Source: Methanoculleus sp. UBA208
Lineage (GTDB): Archaea; Halobacteriota; Methanomicrobia; Methanomicrobiales; Methanoculleaceae
Assembly (NCBI RefSeq): GCF_002498065.1
Contig: NZ_DAFZ01000054.1
Location: forward strand, 425-51,520
Reading direction: 5' to 3'
Length of the DNA stretch: 51,096 nucleotides
Part shown: positions 22,891 through 31,823 of the stretch, piece after piece
Layout of the letters: each line of letters starts with the position of its first letter
Position numbering within the stretch: the first letter of the stretch is position 1
Notes under the pieces: generated by a model
What the model was told of the DNA's origin: nothing
Database searches by the model: none
What the model saw: only the letters and a program-made list of their open reading frames with translations
Position numbers and translations under genes: made by a program

Positions 22891-23274
22891 CCGTCCGGCC
22901 GGCCGTCGCGTCAGCCGCTATACCCCGTCGTCGATGCGGCCCGTACCCCTCAGGCACCGGTATACGCCATACCCACTCAGCAGTGGCCTCTCATCAAACC
23001 GCTTGAGCGAGGGTCCCGCTCTTCTCTGGCAGAGCGGAGTCCAGGACAGAACCCTGCGTTCTTGCTCTCCTTGTCGGCCTTTGTGCCCCCAATCCGTTTC
23101 TTTTGCCGTCCACCACGTGAACGCCCTCCTGATGAGACCCGGAGGCTACCGGCGTTACGTATTACCTGAACGGCCGGAGGTCCCCTGAAGGTACTCTTAC
23201 TCATCGTTGTTGCAGGATGGATTTATCTGATCTTCGGGTAACTACCTGCTCGTAGAAGACTTGGGGGGTACAGC

Positions 23275-24639
23275 ATGTTCATCCAAAAGTTTTTCATTCC
23301 TGGAATCGCGCATAGCTCCTATCTCATCGGAGCTGGCAAAACGTGCGCAATCGTCGATCCGGTACGCGATGTAGGCAGATACCTCAATGCCGCCAGGGAT
23401 CTCAACCTCGCGATCACGCATATCCTGGAAACGCATCTCCACGCCGATTTCGTCTCAGGACATATGGATCTCGCCGATATCACCGGAGCTGAGATATACG
23501 CACCGGCATCAGGCAACTGTGAGTTCGAACATGTTCCGGTGGAAGATGGCACCCAATTCGAGATCGAGGATATCTTTTTTGAGATCCGGGACACCCCCGG
23601 ACATACACCGGACGGTGTGACCTACGTAGTTACGGATCGCTCCCGGGGGGACGATCCAGTTGCCATATTCCCCGGAGACACGTTGTTCGTCGGTGATGTG
23701 GGACGGCCGGATCTCTTCCCCGGAAGGGCCCGCGACCTTGCAGGCATCCTGTACGAGAACCTGCACGAGAAGATCCTCACCCTGCCGGACGGTTGCATGG
23801 TATTCCCCGCCCACGGGGCGGGCTCCCTCTGCGGCAGGGCGATGGGCGCGATGCGATTCTCCACCATCGGCTACGAGCGGAAGTACAACCAGGCTCTGAC
23901 CATCACCGACAGAGAAGAGTTCGTCCGATCCCTCACCGAGGATATGCCCCCGGCACCCGATCACTTCAGCCGGTGCAGCGAGATCAACCGCCGGGGTCCG
24001 CCGCTCATCCGCACGCTCCCGGAGATCCGTCCCATGACCCCGGAAGAGTTCAGAGTCCGGGCGGAACAGGACGACACTATCGTGCTCACCGTCGGCGATT
24101 ACACGGCGTTCGGAGGGCAGCACATTCCCGGAAGTTACCACATCGATATCAGCAGCAATTTCTCCACGTTTGCAGGATGGACACTCCCGCCCGACAGAGA
24201 CATTCTGCTTGTTGCCGACAATCCCGAACAGTGCCGCGACGCAGTCACCATGCTCCGCCGGGTCGGACTTGACCGGGCCGCCGGCTACCTCGAGGGAGGG
24301 ACCCATGCCTGGGTCATGGCCGGATGCGCCACCGATTACGTCCCCCTGCTCTCGCCAGTGCAGACCCGCGCGATGCTGGATCGGGAAGCAGTACAGGTCG
24401 TTGATGTGCGATCCCCGGCGGAGTACATGGAGGAGCATATCGAGGGGGCTGTCAACATACCTGCTCCCGACCTGAGGACGCGGTTCACCGAACTTGATCC
24501 CGACCGACCCGTCGTCGTGATGTGCAGAACAGGACATCGGTCGAGCCTGGCATGCAGCCTCCTCAAGCAGAAGGGATTTACCAAGGTCTACAACGCAGCT
24601 GGCGGAATTACCGGGCATCGTGCGGCAGGATACGTCTGA
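23275..24639 (+). CDS. MBL-fold persulfide dioxygenase-like protein with two rhodanese domains
   Basis: Residues 1-235 form a metallo-beta-lactamase domain of the ETHE1/glyoxalase II type, with THLHADFVSGH, DTPGHTPD and FPAHGAGSLCG supplying metal ligands. Two rhodanese domains follow: one at about 255-350 in which no catalytic Cys loop is visible, and one at about 360-454 with active loop CRTGHRSS. Such fusions oxidise glutathione- or other thiol persulfides and shuttle sulfane sulfur. In a methanogen the thiol partner is unclear. A ribosome site (GGGGGG) precedes the ATG. Two YeeE/YedE membrane genes follow at once, forming a sulfur-handling operon. Confidence 0.92.
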   Translation: MFIQKFFIPGIAHSSYLIGAGKTCAIVDPVRDVGRYLNAARDLNLAITHILETHLHADFVSGHMDLADITGAEIYAPASGNCEFEHVPVEDGTQFEIEDIFFEIRDTPGHTPDGVTYVVTDRSRGDDPVAIFPGDTLFVGDVGRPDLFPGRARDLAGILYENLHEKILTLPDGCMVFPAHGAGSLCGRAMGAMRFSTIGYERKYNQALTITDREEFVRSLTEDMPPAPDHFSRCSEINRRGPPLIRTLPEIRPMTPEEFRVRAEQDDTIVLTVGDYTAFGGQHIPGSYHIDISSNFSTFAGWTLPPDRDILLVADNPEQCRDAVTMLRRVGLDRAAGYLEGGTHAWVMAGCATDYVPLLSPVQTRAMLDREAVQVVDVRSPAEYMEEHIEGAVNIPAPDLRTRFTELDPDRPVVVMCRTGHRSSLACSLLKQKGFTKVYNAAGGITGHRAAGYV

Positions 24640-24651
24640 AGGGGTGGTTGC

Positions 24652-25158
24652 ATGGACTGGACTCCCTACCTCGCCGGCCTGGGGATAGGCATTCTCAGCT
24701 GGTTTACCTTCCTCCTCTCGGCCAGACCTCTCGGATGTTCGACGGCCTATGCCCGAACGAGCGGCATGATAGAACGGGCTATCCGCGGCGATTCGGTGCT
24801 TGAGAAGCCTTACTACAGGAAGTTCGTCCCGCAGATCGATTGGGAATGGATGCTTGTCCTGGGCATTGTCATCGGTGCCTTCATCACAGCGATCGTCCGG
24901 GGTGAGTTCGCTCTCATCTGGGTCCCCTCGACATTCGAGGGGGCATTCGGATCGAGCAGCCTTCTTCGGCTCGCAGTCGCGCTCGTCGGGGGCGTCCTGA
25001 TGGGTCTTGGTGCCCGATGGGCGGGAGGCTGTACAAGCGGGCACGGGATCTCCGGGACACTTCAACTGGCGATAGCAAGCTGGATCGCTGTTGTCACCTT
25101 CTTCGTAAGCGGAATCATCGTCGCTTTTCTACTCTACGGGGTGATCGCCCCATGGTAG
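24652..25158 (+). CDS. YeeE/YedE family membrane protein, first half
   Basis: The 168-residue protein has about four to five hydrophobic segments and the signature GGCTSGHGISG, in which the Cys lines the sulfur path of YeeE/YedE (TsuA-like) transporters, plus RPLGCSTAYARTSG near the N terminus with another Cys. TsuA proteins import thiosulfate; others pass sulfane sulfur or selenium species. It begins 12 bases after the MBL-rhodanese gene and its end overlaps the next gene by seven bases, so all three are likely one message. The two half-size genes together equal one full-length transporter. Confidence 0.9.
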   Translation: MDWTPYLAGLGIGILSWFTFLLSARPLGCSTAYARTSGMIERAIRGDSVLEKPYYRKFVPQIDWEWMLVLGIVIGAFITAIVRGEFALIWVPSTFEGAFGSSSLLRLAVALVGGVLMGLGARWAGGCTSGHGISGTLQLAIASWIAVVTFFVSGIIVAFLLYGVIAPW

Positions 25159-25730
25159 AGGGTGCTGACAGCCCTCTACACCGCCTTCGCCAGAATCAGT
25201 CCTTGCAACGGCTTCTGGGGCTGGTGATGGGCGTTGCGTTCGGGGTCTTCCTCCAGCTGGGGGGCGTCACCAGTTATGATGTCATCATCGGGCAACTCCT
25301 ACTTTATGATTTCACCGTGGTGAAGGTGATGCTCTCTGCGGTGGCTGTCGGCATGGTGGGCGTCTATCTGCTGGTGCATCTTGGTCTTGCCAGCCTCACC
25401 ATCAAGCCGGGATCGATAGGCACCACGGTGCTGGGAGGGATCATATTCGGGTGCGGGTTTGCGGTCCTCGGATATTGCCCCGGAACGGTCGCCGGTGCAG
25501 TCGGATCGGGAGCACTCGATGCTCTCTTCGGCGGAACAACCGGCATTCTCATAGGCGCCGGGATCTTTGCTGAACTCTACCCCCGCCTGGATGCATCGGT
25601 TCTGCAACGGGGGAAAATTCCCGACATGACGATACCTGAACTTGTCGGCGTCCGGCCCCGGGCGGTGATTGTTCCGATGATCATTCTGATTATCGCCATT
25701 CTCTACGGGATCGAGTACCTGGGCCTCTGA
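25152..25730 (+). CDS. YeeE/YedE family membrane protein, second half
   Basis: This 192-residue protein has hydrophobic segments at about 22-40, 58-82, 95-120 and 165-190 and the signature GCGFAVLGYCPGTVAGAVGSG, with Cys residues that match the second half of YeeE/YedE transporters. The ATG at 25152 overlaps the previous stop codon region, indicating coupled translation. Together with its partner it probably forms the channel that moves thiosulfate or persulfide sulfur, with the upstream rhodanese fusion as the cytoplasmic acceptor. The substrate is inferred from the family. Confidence 0.9.
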   Translation: MVEGADSPLHRLRQNQSLQRLLGLVMGVAFGVFLQLGGVTSYDVIIGQLLLYDFTVVKVMLSAVAVGMVGVYLLVHLGLASLTIKPGSIGTTVLGGIIFGCGFAVLGYCPGTVAGAVGSGALDALFGGTTGILIGAGIFAELYPRLDASVLQRGKIPDMTIPELVGVRPRAVIVPMIILIIAILYGIEYLGL

Positions 25731-25937
25731 TCTCCGGACAATACTATAAATCCCGGTTTTTTCATACCGCCGCTGGAACCATGAACAAAATTGCACCTCC
25801 CCCACTGCCATCATGATCCGGAGAATTAGCAGGCGAGCCCGGGAATATCAAATCTAACCATTGGGCCTTTTGCCGCACTCAAAGGTGCAAGCATCTCGCG
25901 ACTTGCACAGGTGTATTCGTTGCAGTAGCCCTTACAT

Positions 25938-25951
25938 AAAAAAATAAAAAA
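25938..25951 (-). terminator. Oligo-T terminator after the small basic protein gene
   Basis: On the minus strand two T runs (TTTTTTATTTTTTT) lie 22 bases after the stop codon of the small basic protein, a typical archaeal termination signal. Confidence 0.55.
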
Positions 25952-25972
25952 CGGTTTGAAATCTCGGGCGGC

Positions 25973-26110
25973 TCACTTGATCTTCTTCTCGAGCTTCTTG
26001 AGTTTCTTCTTGGCGGCCTGGCTGCCCGCAGCCGCCTGCTGCGCAAGTTCTTCCGCCTTGGCCTTCTTTGCTCTGTTCAGTTTCTCCATTTGTTTCTTGC
26101 TTGTCGGCAT
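25973..26110 (-). CDS. Tiny Lys/Ala-rich coiled-coil protein (45 residues)
   Basis: The 45-residue product begins MPTSKKQMEKLNRAKKAKAE and ends in KKKLKKLEKKIK. Over a third is lysine and the pattern predicts one long helix with nucleic-acid-binding character. GAGG lies nine bases before the ATG and an oligo-T terminator follows the stop, so it looks like a genuine independent gene. The position between a sulfur operon and an MFS gene gives no hint of function; a chromatin or RNA-associated protein is a guess. Confidence 0.7.
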   Translation of the reverse strand: MPTSKKQMEKLNRAKKAKAEELAQQAAAGSQAAKKKLKKLEKKIK

Positions 26111-26205
26111 AAGGTTGCCTCGTTACGTCTTTGAATAACTCTATCTGCCGATTCCCGTCATATACGTATCCCTATCGCTGTACCAGCCGGGAAAACTCCG
26201 GGTAA

Positions 26206-26385
26206 ATGGAAAACCGGCCAGTTCAGATTTTATATATGGGGGTCGCCGCTCCCGGCACCGGACTGTGGCCCTGCCTGACGTACGGCGAATCCTCTGCAAA
26301 CGGAACCGTGCGCGATGCAGAGCGGATCTGTGAGATCATCTCCGGCTATCTTGCAGAACAGGGGTTCGGGATGTCCGCCCCGTGA
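26206..26385 (+). CDS. Possible 59-residue protein, unknown
   Basis: An ATG-started frame (MENRPVQILYMG start) reaches a stop at 26385, with a credible helical end (VRDAERICEIISGYLAEQGF) but no clear ribosome site. TTTTATATA within the frame at about 26229 could instead be a TATA box, so the 5' part may not be translated. It could be a small gene or the remnant of a longer one. No family recognised. Confidence 0.35.
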   Translation: MENRPVQILYMGVAAPGTGLWPCLTYGESSANGTVRDAERICEIISGYLAEQGFGMSAP

Positions 26386-26473
26386 TCGCAAAGAGGGGTC
26401 CGGCGGAGGGTGGTAACACTCTCGTACTCAACCGGACCCGGTTTTTAGCACAACCTGAAAGACAGAACCCCGC

Positions 26474-26481
26474 AAAAAAAA
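26474..26481 (-). terminator. Oligo-T terminator of the MFS gene
   Basis: Eight T residues on the minus strand begin seven bases after the MFS transporter stop codon. Confidence 0.5.
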
Positions 26482-26487
26482 GAAGTT

Positions 26488-27714
26488 TCACTCCGCCCCG
26501 GGCTTCACGTCAACGGCAACCCCCGGCAGGGCAAACTGCCTTTTCACCATTGCGAGAGCATACGGCAGGGCGAGCGCAAACGCCGCACACCCGAACGCCA
26601 GGAAGAGGTTGCCGTAGGTCGCGACAACGGCGATGATCGGCACGATGGCAAGCGTGGAGACGAACTGGCCGAGGTTTAAGGCCACCGAGAACCCGCCGCT
26701 TGCCCTGCCGAGGAACTGTTTCGGCGTAACTGCGGCGATCCAGTTTAAGATCGTCGGCATCAGAATGCCCTCGGCCAGACCGACGAGGATCACGGAGATC
26801 CCGACGGTGAGAAGCGACGTGGCAAACCCGAGGCCGCATAGACCGATCCCGAAGAAGACAAAGGCAAGGGTGAGCAGGGTATACCGGTGGAACCTCCAGG
26901 CGACTCTCCCGTAAACGAGCCCCACGAGCGAGGAGGCGCAGCCCATGGCTCCCAGGAATATCCCGGTGGTAAGCGCGAAGTTTTCGCCCACGACCCGTGC
27001 CGCATCCAGATTCGCAATCAGGTAAGGGAACTTCGTGGGCACCAGGAAGAACAGCATGTTCCCGAGGAACAGGGTCACATATCCGGGGAGGAGGAGGAAG
27101 GCCGGGAAGGTCTCCTCGGGCGCTCCCGCTGCCTTCTCGACGCTCACGCGAGCGGGCTCTCTCATCGTCAGGAGAACACCCGCGAGGATGACGATGCCGA
27201 CCAGGTAAATGAGGAACGCCGCACGCCAGGAGATCCCTGCGAGGTACCCCCCGCTGATCTCGAGGACCAGTACTCCCGTACCCATTGCGGCCGCCTGGTA
27301 CCCGAGCACCCTGGCGCGGGAAATCCCGTCGTAATAGCAGACGATCAGGGCGGATGTCGTGCAGATGATACCGGAAATGCCGATCCCGAGGATGAACCTC
27401 CCGACCAGTATTGCGGATAAGGAGGTGAGGAAAAATCCGGAACATCCCGCGATGGAGAAGATGGCAACGGAGGCGGCAAGGACCGGGATTTTGCCGATCC
27501 TGTCCGAGAGAGCACCGATGAAAAAGCCGGTGAGGGCTATCGCAAGCGCGGGAAGCGTAATGATCAGGGAGATAGTGGCTTCTGATGCATCGGGAAATGC
27601 GTCGCTGATTAAAGGTAGAGCCGGCGCGACCGCTGCTCCTCCCATGAGAACCATCATGGCTGCAAGCAGGAGGAAAAACAGCGTCCATCTCGTTGGTTTG
27701 AACGGTGTAACCAT
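26488..27714 (-). CDS. Major facilitator superfamily transporter
   Basis: The 408-residue protein has twelve predicted membrane helices and the MFS loop motif GALSDRIGKIPVL between helices 2 and 3, with a second related loop (GRVAWRFHR) after helix 8. The first periplasmic part (PLISDAFPDASEATISLI) is like drug-efflux members. The gene stands alone on the minus strand with its own terminator. Export of small molecules is the likely role, but the substrate cannot be named. The 287 bases between this start and 28002 hold no gene I can support. Confidence 0.9.
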   Translation of the reverse strand: MVTPFKPTRWTLFFLLLAAMMVLMGGAAVAPALPLISDAFPDASEATISLIITLPALAIALTGFFIGALSDRIGKIPVLAASVAIFSIAGCSGFFLTSLSAILVGRFILGIGISGIICTTSALIVCYYDGISRARVLGYQAAAMGTGVLVLEISGGYLAGISWRAAFLIYLVGIVILAGVLLTMREPARVSVEKAAGAPEETFPAFLLLPGYVTLFLGNMLFFLVPTKFPYLIANLDAARVVGENFALTTGIFLGAMGCASSLVGLVYGRVAWRFHRYTLLTLAFVFFGIGLCGLGFATSLLTVGISVILVGLAEGILMPTILNWIAAVTPKQFLGRASGGFSVALNLGQFVSTLAIVPIIAVVATYGNLFLAFGCAAFALALPYALAMVKRQFALPGVAVDVKPGAE

Positions 27715-28022
27715 GCCTTATCCAGTCGCCAGTAATCCGACATGAAGAAAGTGGTCCTGAATACAGTAGCTGATTGCCGTGATCGATGATTCGCGGCCTT
27801 TACGACGAAAGAAATCGAGGTGAACGTGGGGTGAAGGTGTGCGCAACCCCTTCGGTTCTGCGGTTGGCAATCCCCCGCGAAATCCATGAACTGAGATCCC
27901 TTGCGACGGAAGAGTACACTATCAATCAGCCCGGGCAGGATTAGACAGTTAAAAAAGTCGCGTATCGAAAAATTATTCCACAAACAGCCCAAACCCTGAT
28001 TGTGACCGATGTAAACCGGACC

Positions 28023-28217
28023 ATGCCGATAATAAGGTGCCCCGACTGCGGTTCTGCGGTTCAGATTACGGTCGAGCACTTTAGAAACAACAAACCGATC
28101 GTCTGCGGCGGCTGCAACAAGATCATGACCCTTCGCGACGCCGATCGGTCGATTGACGACTACCTGAAGAATTTCAGGGCGGCGGCTGAAGACCTCGACC
28201 GCAACCTGAAGCGCTGA
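28023..28217 (+). CDS. Small zinc-ribbon protein
   Basis: The 64-residue product has an N-terminal zinc ribbon with CPDCGS and CGGCNK, followed by a helical tail (DYLKNFRAAAEDLDRNLKR). It may bind nucleic acid or protein. AAAAATTATT about 30 bases upstream of 28002 would give a leaderless message starting at GTG 28002 (seven more residues); I use ATG 28023 because the ribbon begins directly there. The partner is unknown. Confidence 0.75.
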   Translation: MPIIRCPDCGSAVQITVEHFRNNKPIVCGGCNKIMTLRDADRSIDDYLKNFRAAAEDLDRNLKR

Positions 28218-28266
28218 CCGGGACCGCCTATCAGGGATAGCAACCCCGTTTCAGCGCTTCGTGAAA

Positions 28267-28321
28267 TACTAATTTAGTAGATGTTAGTAGTTCGTTAGTA
28301 GTTCGCGGCGGCGACGCCTAG
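28267..28321. repeat. TTAGTAG array, copy 2
   Basis: Three direct TTAGTAG units start at 28274, 28284 and 28295, the same 10- and 11-base steps as copy 1 at 19900, preceded by the partly conserved inverted unit (TACTAA). The match continues through GTTCGCGGC. It sits between the zinc-ribbon gene and the rhomboid-like gene. Confidence 0.75.
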
Positions 28322-28495
28322 GTGACGCAAGGAGGCCAGGATGGCGCGCCAGAGCAGCCCGTCGGCACCCGACCCCCGGGTGAATGAACTCTAAGGAACG
28401 ATGCCGTGTGGCCGTATGACCCCTCACCCCACACGGTCACGGTCAAAAGCCGAAAAAGAAACCCTTATCCAGATCTCAGACGACTAACCATCTTA

Positions 28496-29296
28496 ATGGC
28501 CTCCGCCGGCGGGAACCTCGCCTCTATCCTCGGGTATGCAAAAACCATCCCGGGCTCGGTGTATCTCCACTTCCTCGGTTTTGTTGTCGGAATAGCGGCG
28601 TTGCTCGTCTTTTTCCAGTATTCTATCCTCTACATCATCCCGGCAGGCTTCACTCTCGACTACATCTACCTCAACATGACCACGCCGAATCCATCGAGCA
28701 TGTTCCTGAGCAACTACATGCACAACCCGTTCGATCAAACACACATCACGAGCAACCTTCTCACCACAATCTCCCTTCTCGTCGCCGTCTTCCTCGCCGG
28801 CACGATCGTCCTGCCCGCCACCGGCTACCGGATGCCCCCGAAGTTCTTCCCCGTGACCTACTCCGTCTTCTTCCTCCTGTTCCCGTTCGCGATCTCCGGA
28901 ATCACCGTCTGGTCTGCCAGGATCATGGGGATATCATGGTCATCCGGGTTTTCCGGAATAAGCTATGCACTGTTCGGCCTCCTCGTCTTTCTGATGCTCG
29001 GCTGGGCCTACACGGCGATACTTGAGAGCCCGAACCGCGACACCTACCGGCTGGCATTCGCCCTCCTCTCAATGACGTTCGTCAGCCTTATCCCGGTAAC
29101 AGCCTTCATCCTTCTCGACCTGCGCACCAAAAACATCAACGTGTACGCACACCTCGGGGGGTTCGCGCTCGGGCTGCTCGTGCCGTCGCTGGTCGCGGTG
29201 GGCATGACTGCCGAAACAAAAGGGGAGAAGGTAGCGGTGGCGGCGATGCTTGCCGTGGTGATTTTACTGCCGAGCGTTGGGTGGATCGTCGTGTGA
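28496..29296 (+). CDS. Rhomboid-like intramembrane serine protease
   Basis: The 266-residue protein (counted from ATG 28496) has about seven membrane helices. It carries the rhomboid features HNPFDQTHITSN (His76, His83, Asn87), the serine motif GFSG (Ser153) and His219 in AHLGGFALG, so the Ser-His dyad seems complete. Rhomboids cleave membrane proteins within or next to the bilayer. A GTG at 28406 with AAGGA eight bases ahead would add 30 polar residues; TTATCC near 28465 would fit a short leader to 28496, so the start is not settled. Substrates are unknown; archaeal surface proteins are an obvious guess. Confidence 0.82.
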   Translation: MASAGGNLASILGYAKTIPGSVYLHFLGFVVGIAALLVFFQYSILYIIPAGFTLDYIYLNMTTPNPSSMFLSNYMHNPFDQTHITSNLLTTISLLVAVFLAGTIVLPATGYRMPPKFFPVTYSVFFLLFPFAISGITVWSARIMGISWSSGFSGISYALFGLLVFLMLGWAYTAILESPNRDTYRLAFALLSMTFVSLIPVTAFILLDLRTKNINVYAHLGGFALGLLVPSLVAVGMTAETKGEKVAVAAMLAVVILLPSVGWIVV

Positions 29297-29326
29297 AGGC
29301 GGGTTACAGCCCGTGCTTCAGCCGCC

Positions 29327-31453
29327 CTACCCGGCAATCCCGAGCGTAAACCGGAACACCGCCCCCTCCCCGGGACGGCCCGGCACCCGGTCCTCGACCC
29401 AGACCCGGCCCCCGTACCGCTCGATGAGGATCTGCACGAGGTAAAGTCCGAGCCCTTCGCCGACGCCGCGTTTCTGCTGCTCGTAGCGGTGGAAGATCCC
29501 CTCCTTCTGGTCGTCCGGGACGCCCGGGCCGGTGTCCTCGACCGAGACCCGGGCGAACCCGTCCTCCTCCTCGACCCGGACGGCGACCTCGACATCGGGG
29601 CCGCCGAACCTGACGGCGTTGCCGATAAGGTTGTTGAAGACCACGGAGAGCAGATCGTCCGCCATGACCCGGTACTGTGTCCCTTCGTAGTGGAAGGTGC
29701 CGCCTGTGAAGTTCTCGATCGTCCCCCGGATGACCGCATCGAGGTCCGTCGGTTTGAGTTCCGGGGACGCCTGGTGAATCAGGCGGATGGTGGAAACAGT
29801 GCGCAGGATCTCGATGCTCTTTTTGATGCTGCGTTGCAGCTGCTCCGCGTACCGGGCCTCCTCTCCCTCCAGGGACTCGAGGAGCAGGTCGACGTAGAGG
29901 TTCGCGACGTTCTCGGTGTTCCCGATGTCGTGGGTCAGGATGTCGAGGTAGAGGTTTGCCTCCCGGTTCGCGGACTGCAGTTGCCGGTGCAGGCGGGCAA
30001 GCTCTTCGGCGTGGCGCACGAGCGCTTCTTCGTCACGCTTGCGCTCGGTAATGTCCCGGAAAACAACCACCGTCGACGGCAGGCCCTGGTAGAGTATGGG
30101 GGCACCGGTGATCTCGACCCAGAGGGTCCTGCCCTCAAGGGTCAGGAGCCTCTGTTCGAATAGCGGGATACCCGTGCCTTCCTGCTCCACCCGGCGGATG
30201 TACCCGGTGACGAGATCGCGGTCATCGGGGTGGACGAACTGCTCGAGCGGTTTGCCCAGGAGGTCTTCGGGACTTTTTGCACCGATAATCCGGACGCCGG
30301 CCGGATTCACGTAGACGATAACACCGTCCCGGTGTACGGCGACGGCGTCCGGCATGAGCTCGACCAGGGAGCGGTAGCGCTCCTCGCTCTCTTTTAACGC
30401 CTCTTCCGCCCGCTTGCGGGCTGCCCGTTCCCGCAGGGACGTGATGCCGAACGCCAGATCGTCGGCCAGTTCCATCAGCAGGTGCACTTCATCGGCGTGG
30501 AAGGCATCCGGCACCGCGGTGTAGATGCTCAGTGCGCCGAACACCCGGCCGCCGCCCTCACGCAGTGGCAGCGCAATGGCCGACAGGTAGCCGCGCCGAA
30601 CCACCTCCTCCCGCCAGGGAGCGAAGTTGGGGTCGGTCTGGATGTCTTTTACGATACGGGGCTGGCCCGAACGGATAGCCGTGCCTGTCGGCCCGCGGCC
30701 GCGTTCGGTATCGGCCCAGGTGATGCCGAGGGTTTCCAGGAACCCTGCCTCAGAACCCGCATGGGCCGCCGGGCGCACCGCACGATCGGCGTCCTCTTCG
30801 GCAAAACCGATCCACGCCAGGGAGTAGCTGCCCTCGTCTACGATGATGCGGCAGATCTCCTGCAGAAGCGCCTGCTCTCTCGTGGCCCGCACGACAGCCT
30901 GGTTGCACTCGCTGAGGATGTTGAGCGTGCGGTTGACCCGGGCAAGCTCCGCGGTACGCTCCTCCACCCGCCGTTCCAGATCGGCACGGGCTCTCTGCAG
31001 CGCCTCTTCCGCCCGCTTGCGCTCGGTGATGTCGAGCACGATCCCCTGGTAGTGGGTGACGGTGCCGTTTTGATCGCGGCGGATCCAGGTCCGATCGTCG
31101 AGCCAGCGAACCTCGCCGGATGCCGTGAGAATCCGGTACTCATGAACGAACTCGTCGCGCCCTTCGCGGCTGTACCGGGAAACCTCCGCCGCTACCTGCT
31201 CCAGGTCGTCGGGGTGGATGATCCGTGCATAGGGAATGCGGCCGGATATGAAATCCGCCGGCGTATAACCGAACTGGCGGACGTTCTCGGAGACGAATTC
31301 GACCGGCCATCCCTCCGCCGCACGCCAGAGAAACGCAACGGCCGGACATCGGTTGACGATCTTCCCCAGCTCCTCCAGTACCCTCTCCGGCTCCTCTTCC
31401 GCCCGGTTGCGCCCGGTTACATCCATTGCCACCCCAACGATGACCGGGACCAC
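29327..31453 (-). CDS. PAS-GAF-PAS sensor histidine kinase, cytoplasmic
   Basis: The 708-residue frame contains a PAS domain (about 30-150), a coiled coil, a GAF domain (about 185-345), a second PAS domain (about 360-480), then a phospho-acceptor region LDILTHDIGN with His, and an HATPase with NNLIGNAVRFG, DTGPGVP and GEGLGLYLV. No membrane helices are visible. It opens in the last part of a PAS/PAC unit, and similar sequence continues in frame upstream without a start codon, so the native N terminus was probably lost. The GTG 31453 or ATG 31426 may be used now. No response regulator is adjacent. Confidence 0.9.
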   Translation of the reverse strand: MVPVIVGVAMDVTGRNRAEEEPERVLEELGKIVNRCPAVAFLWRAAEGWPVEFVSENVRQFGYTPADFISGRIPYARIIHPDDLEQVAAEVSRYSREGRDEFVHEYRILTASGEVRWLDDRTWIRRDQNGTVTHYQGIVLDITERKRAEEALQRARADLERRVEERTAELARVNRTLNILSECNQAVVRATREQALLQEICRIIVDEGSYSLAWIGFAEEDADRAVRPAAHAGSEAGFLETLGITWADTERGRGPTGTAIRSGQPRIVKDIQTDPNFAPWREEVVRRGYLSAIALPLREGGGRVFGALSIYTAVPDAFHADEVHLLMELADDLAFGITSLRERAARKRAEEALKESEERYRSLVELMPDAVAVHRDGVIVYVNPAGVRIIGAKSPEDLLGKPLEQFVHPDDRDLVTGYIRRVEQEGTGIPLFEQRLLTLEGRTLWVEITGAPILYQGLPSTVVVFRDITERKRDEEALVRHAEELARLHRQLQSANREANLYLDILTHDIGNTENVANLYVDLLLESLEGEEARYAEQLQRSIKKSIEILRTVSTIRLIHQASPELKPTDLDAVIRGTIENFTGGTFHYEGTQYRVMADDLLSVVFNNLIGNAVRFGGPDVEVAVRVEEEDGFARVSVEDTGPGVPDDQKEGIFHRYEQQKRGVGEGLGLYLVQILIERYGGRVWVEDRVPGRPGEGAVFRFTLGIAG

Positions 31454-31591
31454 CGGGTTCTCGTGCGCTCGTTTTCTGCCATCCAGTGCCCTCTTGTATT
31501 CCCTGCGGAGGATTTCGCCCTCCTCATCCAGGGGCCGTCCGTGGCCCGGGCTTACCCGTCTTTGCCGGCTAATACGCCGGCCCCCCGGTCT
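31454..31591 (-). pseudogene. In-frame PAC-domain remnant upstream of the kinase
   Basis: The kinase frame stays open for 46 codons above GTG 31453, reading PLDEEGEILRREYKRALDG and then RKRAHENP, like the last part of a PAS/PAC domain. It has no ATG or GTG, and ends at an in-frame TGA at 31592-31594. This supports loss of an upstream sensor domain rather than chance. The whole gap up to 31823 holds no other supportable gene. Confidence 0.5.
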
Positions 31592-31823
31592 TCAGGAGAG
31601 AGGCATACGGGCGTATTCCTTCCCCTGGTACTCAAGCGTTTTGTCCATCCATCGATCGACCTCCCGGGGGCCTCAGCCGCAGGTTTTCGTCTGCAGTCCT
31701 GAAGAACGCTCTTCTCCATGCTGTCGGTCCCAACCCCGGGGCATCTCCGTTTCGGATAATCGAACTATGTTCTCTTCATACTATAACGATAGTCCTGCAT
31801 GCATACCCGGGACAGGAGGGCCC

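Larger units (their letters stand above)
22615..23274. other. Long noncoding stretch between Fic and the sulfur gene cluster
   Basis: Besides the 50-bp repeat copy and a decayed gene tail (listed separately), I see no supportable gene here. Frames on both strands are rich in Arg, Pro and Ser with no ribosome sites, which looks like degraded high-GC DNA. The last hundred bases contain the promoter region of the downstream MBL-rhodanese gene. Confidence 0.6.

Noticed and set aside
22751..23188. 145-codon plus-strand frame after the Fic gene
   Set aside because: It begins in the 50-bp repeat, has no ribosome site and consists of Arg/Pro/Ser-rich text without a domain.
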